Positions 35,565 through 43,809 are shown, counted from the first letter of the stretch. The stretch: DNA of 64,000 nt from Geomonas oryzisoli (GCF_018986915.1 NZ_CP076723.1:3009501-3073500); one strand, 5' to 3'. Made by a program: numbers and translations. The notes: generated by a model not told the origin, from the letters alone.

Positions 35565-35670
35565 GCCCTGCGGGAGAGGGAGAGGATGAGGGCGTTTCCT
35601 CAACCCCACGTTGACGCGCTCCTCAATAAGCAGCGCCCCCAGCCCGACCCTCTCCCGGAGGGCGAAGGAA
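35565..35670. repeat. CCTCTCCC/GGGAGAGG inverted elements
   Basis: CCTTCGCCCTGCGGGAGAGG faces CCCTCTCCCGGAGGGCGAAGG about 70 bases away. Both belong to the GC-rich hairpin family that also occurs at 37165, 41620, 46778 and 48330. They fill the gap between etfA and the quinone oxidoreductase gene. Confidence 0.75.
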
Positions 35671-35764
35671 GAAGTATGATGCTAAGTCGAATCGCTCCTG
35701 CCGGTGACCCGGGGAACGGATGTTTCGGAGATCACAGCGTCCAGCGTGGAGCCCCCGGCTCCCC

Positions 35765-37114
35765 TTACGCCGCCTTGCTGTCCTTGACCTCGGCGCTCCC
35801 CTTGCACGCCTTCATCTCGCGCAGGGCGGCGATGAGGGCCGGGACCACGTCGAAGAGGTCGCCCACGATGCCGTAGTTGGCCACCTCGAAGATGGGGGCT
35901 TCCTTGTCGCGGTTGATGGCGACGATCAGGTCGGAGTCCTGCATGCCGACCAGGTGCTGAATGGCGCCGGAGATGCCGCAGGCGATGTAGATCTTGGGAC
36001 GCACGGTCTTGCCGGTCTGGCCGACCTGGCGGTCGCCCGGCATCCACCCGGCGTCGACGGCGCTGCGCGAAGCCCCCACGACGCCGCCCAATTCATCCGC
36101 GAGTTCCTGCAGGATGGCGAAGTTCTCCTTGGCCATCATGCCGCGGCCGCCCGAAACGATGAACTCCGCGCCGGCGATGTCCACGTCACCCGCCTTCTTG
36201 TCGCGGATCACCTGGAGCACCTTGGTGAAGATGTCCGCCTCGGAGATGGGGAGGCTGACCGGGACGATCTTGCCGGTCCGACCCGGCATCTGCGCCGGCA
36301 TCGGCATCACGTGGGAGCGCACCGTCGCCATCTGGGGGCGGAACCGGTCGCACATGATGGTCGCCATGATGTTGCCGCCGAAGGCCGGGCGGGTCTGCAT
36401 CAGGTTGCGCTTCGCGTCGATATCCAGCCCGGTGCAGTCCGCGGTGAGACCGGTCTTGACGCGCGTCGCCACGGCTCCGGCCAGGTCACGGCCCATGCCG
36501 GTTGCGCCCATGAGGACGATCTCCGGCTTGAACTTGTCGATCAGGTGGCACAGGGCATCCAGGTACGGGTAGGTACGGTAGTGCTGCAGCACCGGCTGAT
36601 CCATGAGGTACGCCTTGTCCGCGCCGTAGCTGAACGCCTCGTGGCACAGGTGCTCCACCTGGTCCCCCATCACCACCGCGCAGAGCTCGACGCCCAGCTT
36701 GGCGGCGAGTTCCTTCCCCTTACCCATGAGCTCCCAGGATACGCGGGCCGCCTCACCCTCGGTCTGCTCCACGAAGACCCAGACCCCGCGGTAGGCCGCC
36801 ACCAGCTCGCGGCGCGCCAGCTCCTCCGGGTCGGCATCCTCGTCCGCCAGGTCCTGCTGTCCGGCAAGCTGCGCCAGGATCTCCAGTTCCTCCGGCGTAT
36901 AGAAGATCTCCAGGGCCGAGCCAGGGCAGGCCTTCACGCACTTGAGGCAGCCTATGCACTTGGAGAGCTCGATGTGCGGCTCACCCGCATCGCTCATCTG
37001 GATGCCGTCCACCGGGCAGCTGCTCTGGCAGCGTGCGCCGCAGGCGATGCACTTCCCCTCGATGAGCCTCACCTTCCCCCGCGGCTTTTTCAGTTTGGTT
37101 GTAGCTTCAGCCAT
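35765..37114 (-). CDS. etfA: Electron transfer flavoprotein alpha subunit with N-terminal 2x[4Fe-4S] domain
   Basis: The 449-residue protein (ATG at 37114, GAGGACGGAG upstream) carries an N-terminal ferredoxin-like domain with KCIACGARCQSSCPVDG and KCIGCLKCVKACPGS (residues about 15-65). The ETF alpha N domain follows, then the FAD-binding C domain with the typical GVVGASRSAVDAGW, GQTGKTVRPKIYIACG and GISGAIQHLVGM. The extra Fe-S domain is found in anaerobes whose ETF delivers electrons to Fe-S membrane oxidoreductases. It lies between etfB and the membrane oxidoreductase gene and forms an electron path from acyl-CoA-type dehydrogenases to menaquinone. Confidence 0.94.
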   Translation of the reverse strand: MAEATTKLKKPRGKVRLIEGKCIACGARCQSSCPVDGIQMSDAGEPHIELSKCIGCLKCVKACPGSALEIFYTPEELEILAQLAGQQDLADEDADPEELARRELVAAYRGVWVFVEQTEGEAARVSWELMGKGKELAAKLGVELCAVVMGDQVEHLCHEAFSYGADKAYLMDQPVLQHYRTYPYLDALCHLIDKFKPEIVLMGATGMGRDLAGAVATRVKTGLTADCTGLDIDAKRNLMQTRPAFGGNIMATIMCDRFRPQMATVRSHVMPMPAQMPGRTGKIVPVSLPISEADIFTKVLQVIRDKKAGDVDIAGAEFIVSGGRGMMAKENFAILQELADELGGVVGASRSAVDAGWMPGDRQVGQTGKTVRPKIYIACGISGAIQHLVGMQDSDLIVAINRDKEAPIFEVANYGIVGDLFDVVPALIAALREMKACKGSAEVKDSKAA

Positions 37115-37164
37115 CCGCTCCGTCCTCTCGTTATTAAATTGCACAAGCTCCGACAGATCATGGT

Positions 37165-37283
37165 TCCCTCCCCCGGAGGGGGAGGGTTAGGGAGGGGGCA
37201 TCCGTTGTTCCGATAGCCCCCCTCCCAACCTCCCCCCTCCGGGGGGAGGAGCTAGTCTTGCGTCCCCCCCGGAGGGGGGAGTG
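37165..37283. repeat. CCCTCCCCCGGAGGGGGAGGG hairpin elements
   Basis: Three GC-rich palindromic units (CTCCCCCGGAGGGGGAG, CCCCCCTCCGGGGGG, CCCCCCGGAGGGGGG) lie within about 120 bases between etfB and etfA. The same arrangement, nearly base for base, is found at 41620-41801 upstream of the aldehyde oxidoreductase. Confidence 0.8.
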
Positions 37284-37309
37284 GTTGCTCCTCCGGCTGG
37301 TTATGTGGA

Positions 37310-38122
37310 CTACACCGCCAGCATGTCGCTCGCCACCAGCTTCTCCAAGAGCAGCCGTGCGGTGCCCGCCGGGTCGCCCATGCCGTCGCCGATGATCTCG
37401 CCCGCGGCACGTTGCGGCGAGAAGATCCTGCTCACCCAGGTGGGCGAGCCCTTCAGACCGACGCTGTTCGGGTCCAGTTGGAGTTCCTTGTTGTCCCAGA
37501 CCTTCACCTCGGTCTTGGCCGCCTTGAGCCGCATGGGGACTGTCGGGTAGCGCGGGCGGTTCAACTCCCGCACCACGGTGATCATGGCCGGCAGCTTCGC
37601 CTCCACGATCTCGTAGCGCCCTTCCAACTTGCGCCGGACCCGAATCTTCTTGGCCAGGAAGTCCAGGTGTTCGATGCGGTCCACCAGCGTAAGCTGCGAG
37701 AAACCGAGGCGGATGGCGATGCCGGGTCCCACCTGGGCCGTGTCGCCGTCGATGGTCTGCTTGCCGCAGAACACGATGCCGACCTCGTCCTCCTGGGCCA
37801 GTTTCCTGATCGCCGCGGCCAATACGTTACTGGTGGAGAGCGTGTCCGCCCCGCCGAAGGCGCGGTCCGAGCAGAGGATCGCTTCATCGACTCCCAGCGC
37901 CAGCGCCTTTCTCAGGGTCGCCTCCGTGTTGGGCGGTCCCATGGAGAGGGCGGCCGCCTTGAATCCGTAGCGGGCCTTCATGCGCAGGCTTTCCTCGAGG
38001 GCATGAGTGTCGTAAGGGTTGACGATGAAGGGAATGCCATCGCGCACCAGCGTATTGGTGACCGGGTCGATCTGCACCTGCGTCGTATCCGGCACCTGTT
38101 TAATGCAAGCCACCACGTACAT
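37310..38122 (-). CDS. etfB: Electron transfer flavoprotein beta subunit
   Basis: The 270-residue protein starts at the ATG in MYVVACIKQVPDT, with AAAGGA about 9 bases upstream; the longer frame is not needed. It shows the ETF beta pattern: NPYDTHALEESLRMK, LALGVDEAILCSDRAFGGADT, VGIVFCGKQTIDGDTAQVGPGIA and MITVVRELNRPRYPTVPMRLKA (AMP-binding and recognition-loop region). It pairs with the ferredoxin-fused alpha subunit encoded next. A second ETF pair is encoded at 61.2-62.9 kb, so the genome uses at least two ETFs. Confidence 0.94.
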   Translation of the reverse strand: MYVVACIKQVPDTTQVQIDPVTNTLVRDGIPFIVNPYDTHALEESLRMKARYGFKAAALSMGPPNTEATLRKALALGVDEAILCSDRAFGGADTLSTSNVLAAAIRKLAQEDEVGIVFCGKQTIDGDTAQVGPGIAIRLGFSQLTLVDRIEHLDFLAKKIRVRRKLEGRYEIVEAKLPAMITVVRELNRPRYPTVPMRLKAAKTEVKVWDNKELQLDPNSVGLKGSPTWVSRIFSPQRAAGEIIGDGMGDPAGTARLLLEKLVASDMLAV

Positions 38123-38206
38123 ATATAAGGTCCTTTCCTGTACCAGCAGTTTCAAGCTTTCAGCCACAGTCCATCGGGTCCACCAAGGTTTTGGTGGCTT
38201 TGGTGG

Positions 38207-38380
38207 CTAATGGCTCGCCCTGGACAGCTCCCACTGCTCCCTGAACAGAGCGAACGCCTCGCGCATGATGAAGGAAGCCTTCTTCCCCCTCTTGTCCATC
38301 AGCTTCTGGATTGCGTCGCGCTCGTCGTCGCTCATACGGATCGAGATGATGTTCACTTTTTTCTGGCTTCTGTCCTTCAT
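38207..38380 (-). CDS. Small ribbon-helix-helix (CopG/Arc-type) DNA-binding protein
   Basis: The 57-residue ORF starts MKDRSQKKVNIISIRMSDDE; GGGGAG lies 5-6 bases before the ATG. KVNIISIRMSDDERDAIQKLMDK gives a beta strand followed by a helix, and KKASFIMREAFALF gives the second helix, the layout of ribbon-helix-helix repressors that bind DNA through the paired strand. It is encoded between the MOSC gene and etfB on the same strand (39 and 84 bases away), so it may regulate this run of genes. No toxin partner gene is adjacent, so an antitoxin role is less likely. Confidence 0.75.
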   Translation of the reverse strand: MKDRSQKKVNIISIRMSDDERDAIQKLMDKRGKKASFIMREAFALFREQWELSRASH

Positions 38381-38419
38381 GACTTCTCCCCTTCTATCTG
38401 TCCTGAAAATATGCTGCGT

Positions 38420-38851
38420 TTAAAGCAGCTCGATCTCATCGTCGGGGCGCACCACCCCACCACTTACCACCGTGGCAAAGACACCTTCTTTGGGCATGAC
38501 GCAGTCGCCGGCCTGGTAGTAGATGGCGCAGCGGGTGTGGCACTCCTTGCCGATCTGGGAGATCTCCAGTACCACCGGGCCGATGCCGAGCCGCGCGCCG
38601 ACCGGGAGGTGCATGAGGTCGATGCCCCGCGTCGTGATGTTTTCGGCAAAGTCCCCGGCGCCTACCGAGAGCCCCAGCTGCACCATCTTATCTATGCTCT
38701 CCTGGGCTAAGAGGCTCACCTGGCGGTGCCAGTCCCCCGCGTGCCCGTCACCGATGATGCCGAAGTTCTCCCTCAGGTGCACCTCCGGCGCCGCCTTCTT
38801 CCTCTCGCCCTTATTGCGGCTTATGTTGACCGCCACTACCGATGCGCTCAT
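38420..38851 (-). CDS. MOSC domain protein
   Basis: The 143-residue protein (ATG at 38851) has the MOSC pattern: VVAVNISRNKGERK, NFGIIGDGHAGDWHRQVSLLA, GDFAENITTRGIDL and the conserved Cys region IGKECHTRCAIY. MOSC domains bind a pterin metal cofactor or transfer sulfur to it. As a small stand-alone protein encoded directly after moaA it probably takes part in Mo/W-pterin cofactor handling; the exact step is unknown. Two copies of the dispersed GGGGAC repeat lie between it and moaA. Confidence 0.9.
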   Translation of the reverse strand: MSASVVAVNISRNKGERKKAAPEVHLRENFGIIGDGHAGDWHRQVSLLAQESIDKMVQLGLSVGAGDFAENITTRGIDLMHLPVGARLGIGPVVLEISQIGKECHTRCAIYYQAGDCVMPKEGVFATVVSGGVVRPDDEIELL

Positions 38852-38883
38852 GAAATCCTCCGTTAGGGTTACAGCTCCGTTAG

Positions 38884-38968
38884 GGGGACAGGCACCTGCG
38901 GAGCCAGTCCCCTTGTCGGCTTTCCTCGCCGGTGTTAGGGGGACAGGCACCTGGCGGAGCCAGTCCCC
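38884..38968. repeat. Dispersed GGGGAC hairpin elements, copies 2 and 3
   Basis: Two direct copies, 38884-38912 and 38939-38968, of GGGGACAGGCACCT...CGGAGCCAGTCCCC. The second copy ends on the first base of the moaA stop codon, so it lies exactly at the gene end. Confidence 0.9.
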
Positions 38969-39948
38969 TATCCGCCGATCCTCGACATGTTCACCACCGC
39001 CTGCTCGGCCCCTTCCTCGGCGATGTGGTGCCTGCCAGGCTTCTGGGTCACGATCCGGCGCAGGGTCTGCTCCAGCGCCTCGGGGTCCTCTGAGGCCAAA
39101 AGCGGCTTCAGGTCCGTCCCCTGGTCCGAGAAGAGGCAGCCGCGCACCCGGCCGGTCGCCGTGATCCTGATCCTGTTGCAGCTTTCGCAGAAGTGGCCGG
39201 AGACCGGGGTGATGATCCCGATGGCGCCCGCCGCTCCCTGTATCTTATAGTTCCTGGCCGGTCCCGCCATCTCCGAGCTGACCAGCGGCAGCAGCGGATA
39301 ACGCTCGCCGATGGCAGCGAGGATCTCGCTCCCCGGCATGCTCTGCGCGCCCCATCCCTCGTCCTGCAAGGTCGGCATGTACTCTATGAAACGGACCGTG
39401 TACGGCTTTTCCAGGGTGAGCGCAGCGAAGTCCAGGATCTCCTGGTCGTTCACCCCGCGCATCACCACCATGTTGATCTTGAGCGGACCGAAGCCCGCCT
39501 TCTGTGCTGCATCTATCCCCGCCAGCACCCTTTTCAGGTCGGCGCCTCGGGTGACCCGGGCGAAGGTTTCCGGCTGCAGGGAGTCGAGGCTGATGTTGAG
39601 CCTGGCCACCCCGGCATCCTTAAGGGGCCGGGCCAGCTCCTCGAGCAGCAGGCCGTTGGTGGTCAGCACCAGCTCCTTCAGCCCCGGCAGGGCCGAAAGA
39701 CGCCCCAGGAAATCGACCAGCCCCCTGCGCACCAGCGGTTCCCCGCCGGTCACCCTGATCTTCTCTATCCCCTGCGCCACGCACGCGGCGGAGACCCGGT
39801 ACAGCTCCTCGTAGCTGAGCATCTCTTTATGCTCGAGCTTCGCCACCCCCTGCGCCGGCATGCAGTAACAGCAGCGCATGTTGCAGCGGTCGGTGACCGA
39901 GAGTCTTAAGTAGTTGATCCGCCTGCCGTAGGTATCGATCAGTGCCAT
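38968..39948 (-). CDS. moaA: GTP 3',8-cyclase MoaA
   Basis: The 326-residue protein has the N-terminal radical SAM motif CNMRCCYC (Cys 22, 26, 29), GGEPLVR, the C-terminal second cluster region with CESCNRIRITATGRVRGCL, and the C-terminal Gly-Gly (MSRIGG) needed for catalysis. MoaA rearranges GTP to 3',8-cyclo-H2GTP, the first step of molybdopterin synthesis. It leads a minus-strand run containing the MOSC gene and is divergent from the alcohol dehydrogenase. The pterin it starts would serve both Mo and W enzymes, including the nearby aldehyde oxidoreductase. Confidence 0.96.
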   Translation of the reverse strand: MALIDTYGRRINYLRLSVTDRCNMRCCYCMPAQGVAKLEHKEMLSYEELYRVSAACVAQGIEKIRVTGGEPLVRRGLVDFLGRLSALPGLKELVLTTNGLLLEELARPLKDAGVARLNISLDSLQPETFARVTRGADLKRVLAGIDAAQKAGFGPLKINMVVMRGVNDQEILDFAALTLEKPYTVRFIEYMPTLQDEGWGAQSMPGSEILAAIGERYPLLPLVSSEMAGPARNYKIQGAAGAIGIITPVSGHFCESCNRIRITATGRVRGCLFSDQGTDLKPLLASEDPEALEQTLRRIVTQKPGRHHIAEEGAEQAVVNMSRIGG

Positions 39949-40152
39949 GTCTTACTCCCTTCGGAAACACGCCTCGCCGTATACAAAGGCAATATCGATA
40001 CCAATTGTCCCGATTCGGAGCAAAAAGCCGGATCAGCCACTAATGAGGGAGGAACTAAGCTGGTGAATACATGGGAAACGAACCGATTTTTGTCTTTCTG
40101 AATTCAACAAACGTGCGGGGAGCGTGACGGCGGTTGGCAGAGCAAAACGGCC

Positions 40153-40186
40153 GTTCCACAAAGGAGCAAATGTTCCATTGTGGAAC
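40153..40186 (+). promoter_or_regulatory. Tandem palindromes, likely enhancer sites of a sigma-54 activator
   Basis: GTTCC-ATTGT-GGAAC (40172-40186) is a perfect 5-bp-arm palindrome. GTTCC-ACAAA-GGAGC (40153-40167) is the same palindrome with one mismatch. Their centres are 19 bp apart, about two helical turns, so they face the same side. They lie about 150 bp upstream of the sigma-54 promoter, the usual enhancer distance. The rest of 39949-40317 shows no gene or other motif. Confidence 0.65.
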
Positions 40187-40317
40187 GTCGCAACTGTTCG
40201 ATTTGAGGACGCAACCTTGGAGGGGGGTGAGCGGGAGGTAAACACAGCGATTGTTAAGTATACGGTATCCTGTGAATATTATTCGATATCCCGAAAAATT
40301 GTGTTTACGGCAAATTC

Positions 40318-40333
40318 TGGTACGGCCTTTGCG
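40318..40333 (+). promoter_or_regulatory. Sigma-54 (-24/-12) promoter of the alcohol dehydrogenase gene
   Basis: TGGTACGGCCTTTGCG matches the sigma-54 consensus TGGCACGNNNNTTGCW at all but two positions, with the required GG-N10-GC spacing (GG at 40319-40320, GC at 40331-40332). A start near 40344 gives a leader of about 95 bases before the ATG. Confidence 0.75.
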
Positions 40334-40438
40334 AGAGCGTAGAAAACCGTTTTAGGAAAGTGTATGCAGCATCGCACCACTATCTTAAAAACAAAAAGAA
40401 CCGGGGCAAGCCCGGAAAATCAACAGGGGGAAATGAAA

Positions 40439-41602
40439 ATGGCATTAGGAGAGCAGACTTACGGTTTCTTCATCCCGACGGTATCGCTGATGGGCGTTGG
40501 TTCCGCTAAGGAAACCGGCGAGCAGGTCAAGGCACTGGGCGCATCCAAAGCGCTGATCGTCACCGACAAAGGCCTCTCGGCCATGGGCGTTGCCGACAAG
40601 ATCAAGGAGCAGGTTGAAGCTGCCGGCGTTAAAGCCGTTATCTTCGACGGCGCCGAGCCGAACCCGACCGACATCAACGTACACGACGGCGTGAAGGTAT
40701 ACCAGGAAAACGGTTGCGACGCGATCATCTCCCTGGGCGGCGGTTCCTCCCACGACTGCGGTAAGGGCATCGGCCTGGTCATCGGCAACGGCGGCCACAT
40801 CCGCGACTTCGAAGGCGTGAACAAGTCCACCAAATCCATGCCGGCATTCGTTGCTATCAACACCACCGCCGGTACCGCTTCCGAAATGACCCGCTTCTGC
40901 ATCATCACCAACACCGACACCCACGTAAAGATGGCTATCGTCGACTGGCGCTGCACTCCGAACATCGCCATCAACGACCCGCTGCTCATGGTCGGCAAGC
41001 CGGCAGCTCTGACCGCTGCCACCGGTATGGACGCCCTGACCCACGCGGTTGAGGCATACGTCTCCACCATCGCCACCCCGATCACCGACGCCTGTGCCAT
41101 CAAAGCCATCGAGCTGATCGCCGAGTTCCTCTCCAAGGCTGTCGCCAACGGCGAAGACCTCGAGGCACGCGACAGGATGGCTTACGCCGAGTACCTGGCC
41201 GGCATGGCGTTCAACAACGCATCGCTTGGCTACGTTCACTCCATGGCTCACCAGCTGGGCGGCTTCTACAACCTGCCGCACGGCGTCTGCAACGCCATCC
41301 TGCTGCCGGCCGTCAGCCAGTACAACCTGATCGCCTGCCCGAAGCGTTTCGCTGACATCGCCAAGGCTCTGGGCGAGAACGTCGACGGCCTCTCCGTGAC
41401 CGAAGCCGGCCAGAAGGCGATCGACAGGATCCGCACCCTCTCCGCTTCCATCGGCATCCCGACCGGCCTCAAGGCCCTCAATGTCAAGGAAGAGGATCTG
41501 GCCATCATGGCAGAGAACGCGAAGAAGGACGCTTGCCAGTTCACCAACCCGCGCAAAGCGACCCTCGAGCAGGTCATCCAGATCTTCAAGGATGCAATGT
41601 AG
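40439..41602 (+). CDS. Iron-containing alcohol dehydrogenase
   Basis: The 387-residue protein is a group III iron-dependent alcohol dehydrogenase. I place the start at 40439 (8 bases after GGGGG); an ATG at 40433 and a longer frame at 40364 are alternatives. It shows FDGAEPNPTDINVHDGVKVY, the NAD-binding SLGGGSSHDCGKGI, and the metal-binding region with GMDALTHAVEAYVS, MAHQLGGFYNLPHGVCNAILLP, giving the Asp and His ligands. It oxidises or forms short-chain or aromatic alcohols with NAD(P). Low use of rare codons and strong promoter elements suggest high expression. With the aldehyde oxidoreductase encoded next it forms an alcohol-to-acid route. Confidence 0.94.
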   Translation: MALGEQTYGFFIPTVSLMGVGSAKETGEQVKALGASKALIVTDKGLSAMGVADKIKEQVEAAGVKAVIFDGAEPNPTDINVHDGVKVYQENGCDAIISLGGGSSHDCGKGIGLVIGNGGHIRDFEGVNKSTKSMPAFVAINTTAGTASEMTRFCIITNTDTHVKMAIVDWRCTPNIAINDPLLMVGKPAALTAATGMDALTHAVEAYVSTIATPITDACAIKAIELIAEFLSKAVANGEDLEARDRMAYAEYLAGMAFNNASLGYVHSMAHQLGGFYNLPHGVCNAILLPAVSQYNLIACPKRFADIAKALGENVDGLSVTEAGQKAIDRIRTLSASIGIPTGLKALNVKEEDLAIMAENAKKDACQFTNPRKATLEQVIQIFKDAM

Positions 41603-41619
41603 TAGTCACTCGCCCCAAC

Positions 41620-41801
41620 GTCCCCTCCCCCCTTGCGGGGGAGGGACAGGGTGAGGGGGAAGACGCCACCGAATTGGTGATGGCAACTTCACCCACTGCA
41701 GCATAATCCCCTCCCCCGGAGGGGGAGGGTTAGGGAGGGGGGGCCTTGTTCACAGACTGCGGCATCCCCCCTCCCAACCTCCCCCCTCCGGGGGGAGGAG
41801 C
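41620..41801. repeat. CCCTCCCCC/GGGGGAGGG hairpin elements downstream of the alcohol dehydrogenase
   Basis: Three GC-rich palindromic units like those at 37165. The first (CCCCTCCCCCCTTGCGGGGGAGGG) lies 20 bases after the dehydrogenase stop and may act as a terminator-like hairpin, though without a T-run. Confidence 0.75.
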
Positions 41802-41912
41802 ATAATGAAGCCTTTCCTCCTTTGCGAAAGGGGGAAGCTTAAGGCCGTAGCGCCCCGCAGTACCCCAGCACACGCAACAGATGCGTAAGCGGTGTCGGGT
41901 CAGTCACGCATC

Positions 41913-42005
41913 AAAAATCTCCGAGCCGTCGCAGCCTAAAAGGGATCATCCCTCATGGCTCCAGGCCAACGGGTTTCGCTGGAAACGGCGGAGCCTCCCT
42001 CTTGG
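41913..42005 (+). promoter_or_regulatory. Moco/Tuco-type riboswitch (Moco RNA motif) before the aldehyde oxidoreductase
   Basis: The leader contains the conserved blocks of the Moco RNA motif in order: CTCCGAGCC (41919-41927), CCTAAAAGGGATCATCCCTC (41935-41954), ATGGCTCCAGGCCAACGG (41955-41972), the hairpin GTTTC-GCTG-GAAAC, and CGGCGGAGCCTCCC (41986-41999). CTCCG pairs with CGGAG to close P1. A second palindrome, CCGGCGGTAGCTACTGCCGG (42015-42034), lies between the aptamer and the RBS and may be the expression platform. This RNA class controls Mo/W pterin cofactor genes. Here it precedes a cofactor-using enzyme. Confidence 0.85.
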
Positions 42006-42067
42006 AAAGGAGTCCCGGCGGTAGCTACTGCCGGTAGAACTAAATAAAAACAGGGAGCTTGAAAAGC

Positions 42068-43798
42068 ATGGATAAGATTTTTCGCGTCAACATGACCGAC
42101 CTCACCACCAAGATCGAAGAAGTTCCGGCAGCATGGGCAGGCCTGGGTGGCCGTGGCCTCACCTCCACCATCGTGGCCGCCGAAGTACCGCCGACTTGCC
42201 ACGCGCTTTCCCCCGAGAACAAGCTCGTCTTCGCACCGGGCCTGCTGACCGGCACCGCGGCAGCCAACTCCGGCCGTCTCTCCGCAGGCGCCAAGAGCCC
42301 GCTCACCGGCGGCATCAAAGAGTCCAACGCAGGCGGCACCGCAGCTCAGATGCTGGCCAAACTGGGCATCAAAGCGATCATCATCGAAGGCGCACCGAAA
42401 ACCGGCGCCTGGTACAACCTGGCCGTGAGCGCGAACGGCGTCACCATCAACGAGGAGAAAGAACTGCTCGGTCTTGGTAACTTCGCCGTCATCGACGCAG
42501 TCGAGACCCGCCTGGGCAAGAAGACCGGCGTACTCACCATCGGCCCGGCCGGCGAGCTGAAAATGACCGCCGCCAACATCTCCGTCAAGGACCCGGACAG
42601 CAAGATCCGCAGCCACGGCCGTGGCGGCCTGGGCGCGGTCATGGGCTCCAAGCAGATTAAGTTCATCTCCATCGACAGCGAAGGCGCGAAAGCCGTGACC
42701 ATCGCGGATCCGGAGAAATTCAAGACCGCAGCAAGGGCGTTCTCCAAGGCGCTGCTCGACCACCCGGTCTCCGGCGAAGGCCTGCCGACCTACGGCACCA
42801 ACGTCCTGGTCAACATCCTCAACGAAGCAGGCGGCCTGCCGACCAAGAACTTCACCGTCGGCCAGTTCGAAGGGCACGACAAGATTTCCGGTGAGACCAT
42901 GCACGACACCATCGTGGCGCGCGGCGGCAAGCCGAAACACGGCTGCCACGCCGGCTGCATCATCCAGTGCTCGCAGGTCTACCACGACAAGGAAGGCAAG
43001 TACGTCACCTCCGGCTTCGAGTATGAGACCATCTGGGGCCTGGGCGCCGACTGCTGCATCGACAACCTGGACGACATCGCCCGCGCCGACAACCTGATGG
43101 ACGACATCGGGATCGACTCCATCGAGACCGCCGTCATGTTCGGCGTGGCCATGGAGGCCGGCATCCTCAAGTGGGGCGACTCCAAGGAAATGCTTCGCCT
43201 GCTGACCGACGAAATCGCCAAGGGCACCGCTTTGGGCCGCGTGCTGGGCGGCGGCGCCGCATCCGTTGGCCGCACCTACGGCGTGACCCGCGTACCGGTG
43301 GTCAAGAACCAGGGCATCCCGGCGTACGACCCGCGCTCCGTCAAGGGCATCGGCATCACCTACGCCACCTCCACCATGGGCGCCGACCACACCTCCGGCT
43401 ACACCATCGCCACCAACATCCTGAACGTCGGCGGCTACGTCGATCCGCTCAAGAAGGACGGCCAGGTCGAGCTCTCCCGTAACCTGCAGATCGCGACCGC
43501 CGCGGTTGACTCCACCGGTATGTGCATCTTCGTCGCCTTCCCGGCGCTGGACATCCCGGAGTGCCTGCCGGCCCTCATCGACATGATCAATGCCCGCTTC
43601 GGCATCGCCCTCACCGGCGACGACGTCAACAACCTGGGCAAGTACATCCTGAAGACCGAGCGCGAGTTCAACCAGAAAGCCGGTCTCACCAACGTCCACG
43701 ACCGCCTGCCGGACTTCTTCAAGACCGAGCCGGTCGCACCGCACAACGCGGTGTGGGACTTCACCGACGAGGAAATCGACGAGTTCTGGAACTTCTAG
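42068..43798 (+). CDS. aor: Aldehyde:ferredoxin oxidoreductase (tungsten bis-pterin enzyme)
   Basis: The 576-residue protein has the AOR family layout: WAGLGGRGLTS and GPGLLTG-like N-terminal segments that bind the pterin (NKLVFAPGLLTGTAAANSGR), the Fe-S ligands GCHAGCIIQC (Cys 293, 297, 301) and a distal Cys at 486 (GMCIFVAF). The first spacing is C-x3-C, not the C-x2-C I recall for the Pyrococcus enzyme, so it may belong to the YdhV-like branch. It oxidises aldehydes to acids with ferredoxin as acceptor. No AorA or AorC-type electron-transfer subunit is adjacent, so free ferredoxin is the likely partner. ATG at 42068 is chosen over an upstream TTG. A riboswitch precedes it. Confidence 0.93.
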   Translation: MDKIFRVNMTDLTTKIEEVPAAWAGLGGRGLTSTIVAAEVPPTCHALSPENKLVFAPGLLTGTAAANSGRLSAGAKSPLTGGIKESNAGGTAAQMLAKLGIKAIIIEGAPKTGAWYNLAVSANGVTINEEKELLGLGNFAVIDAVETRLGKKTGVLTIGPAGELKMTAANISVKDPDSKIRSHGRGGLGAVMGSKQIKFISIDSEGAKAVTIADPEKFKTAARAFSKALLDHPVSGEGLPTYGTNVLVNILNEAGGLPTKNFTVGQFEGHDKISGETMHDTIVARGGKPKHGCHAGCIIQCSQVYHDKEGKYVTSGFEYETIWGLGADCCIDNLDDIARADNLMDDIGIDSIETAVMFGVAMEAGILKWGDSKEMLRLLTDEIAKGTALGRVLGGGAASVGRTYGVTRVPVVKNQGIPAYDPRSVKGIGITYATSTMGADHTSGYTIATNILNVGGYVDPLKKDGQVELSRNLQIATAAVDSTGMCIFVAFPALDIPECLPALIDMINARFGIALTGDDVNNLGKYILKTEREFNQKAGLTNVHDRLPDFFKTEPVAPHNAVWDFTDEEIDEFWNF

Positions 43799-43809
43799 GA
43801 ACCACCTCT

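Noticed and set aside
40033..40245. 70-residue ORF on the minus strand in the moaA-adh gap
   Set aside because: It has no RBS, reads through the paired activator palindromes and shows no family pattern; it is chance open frame in a regulatory region.
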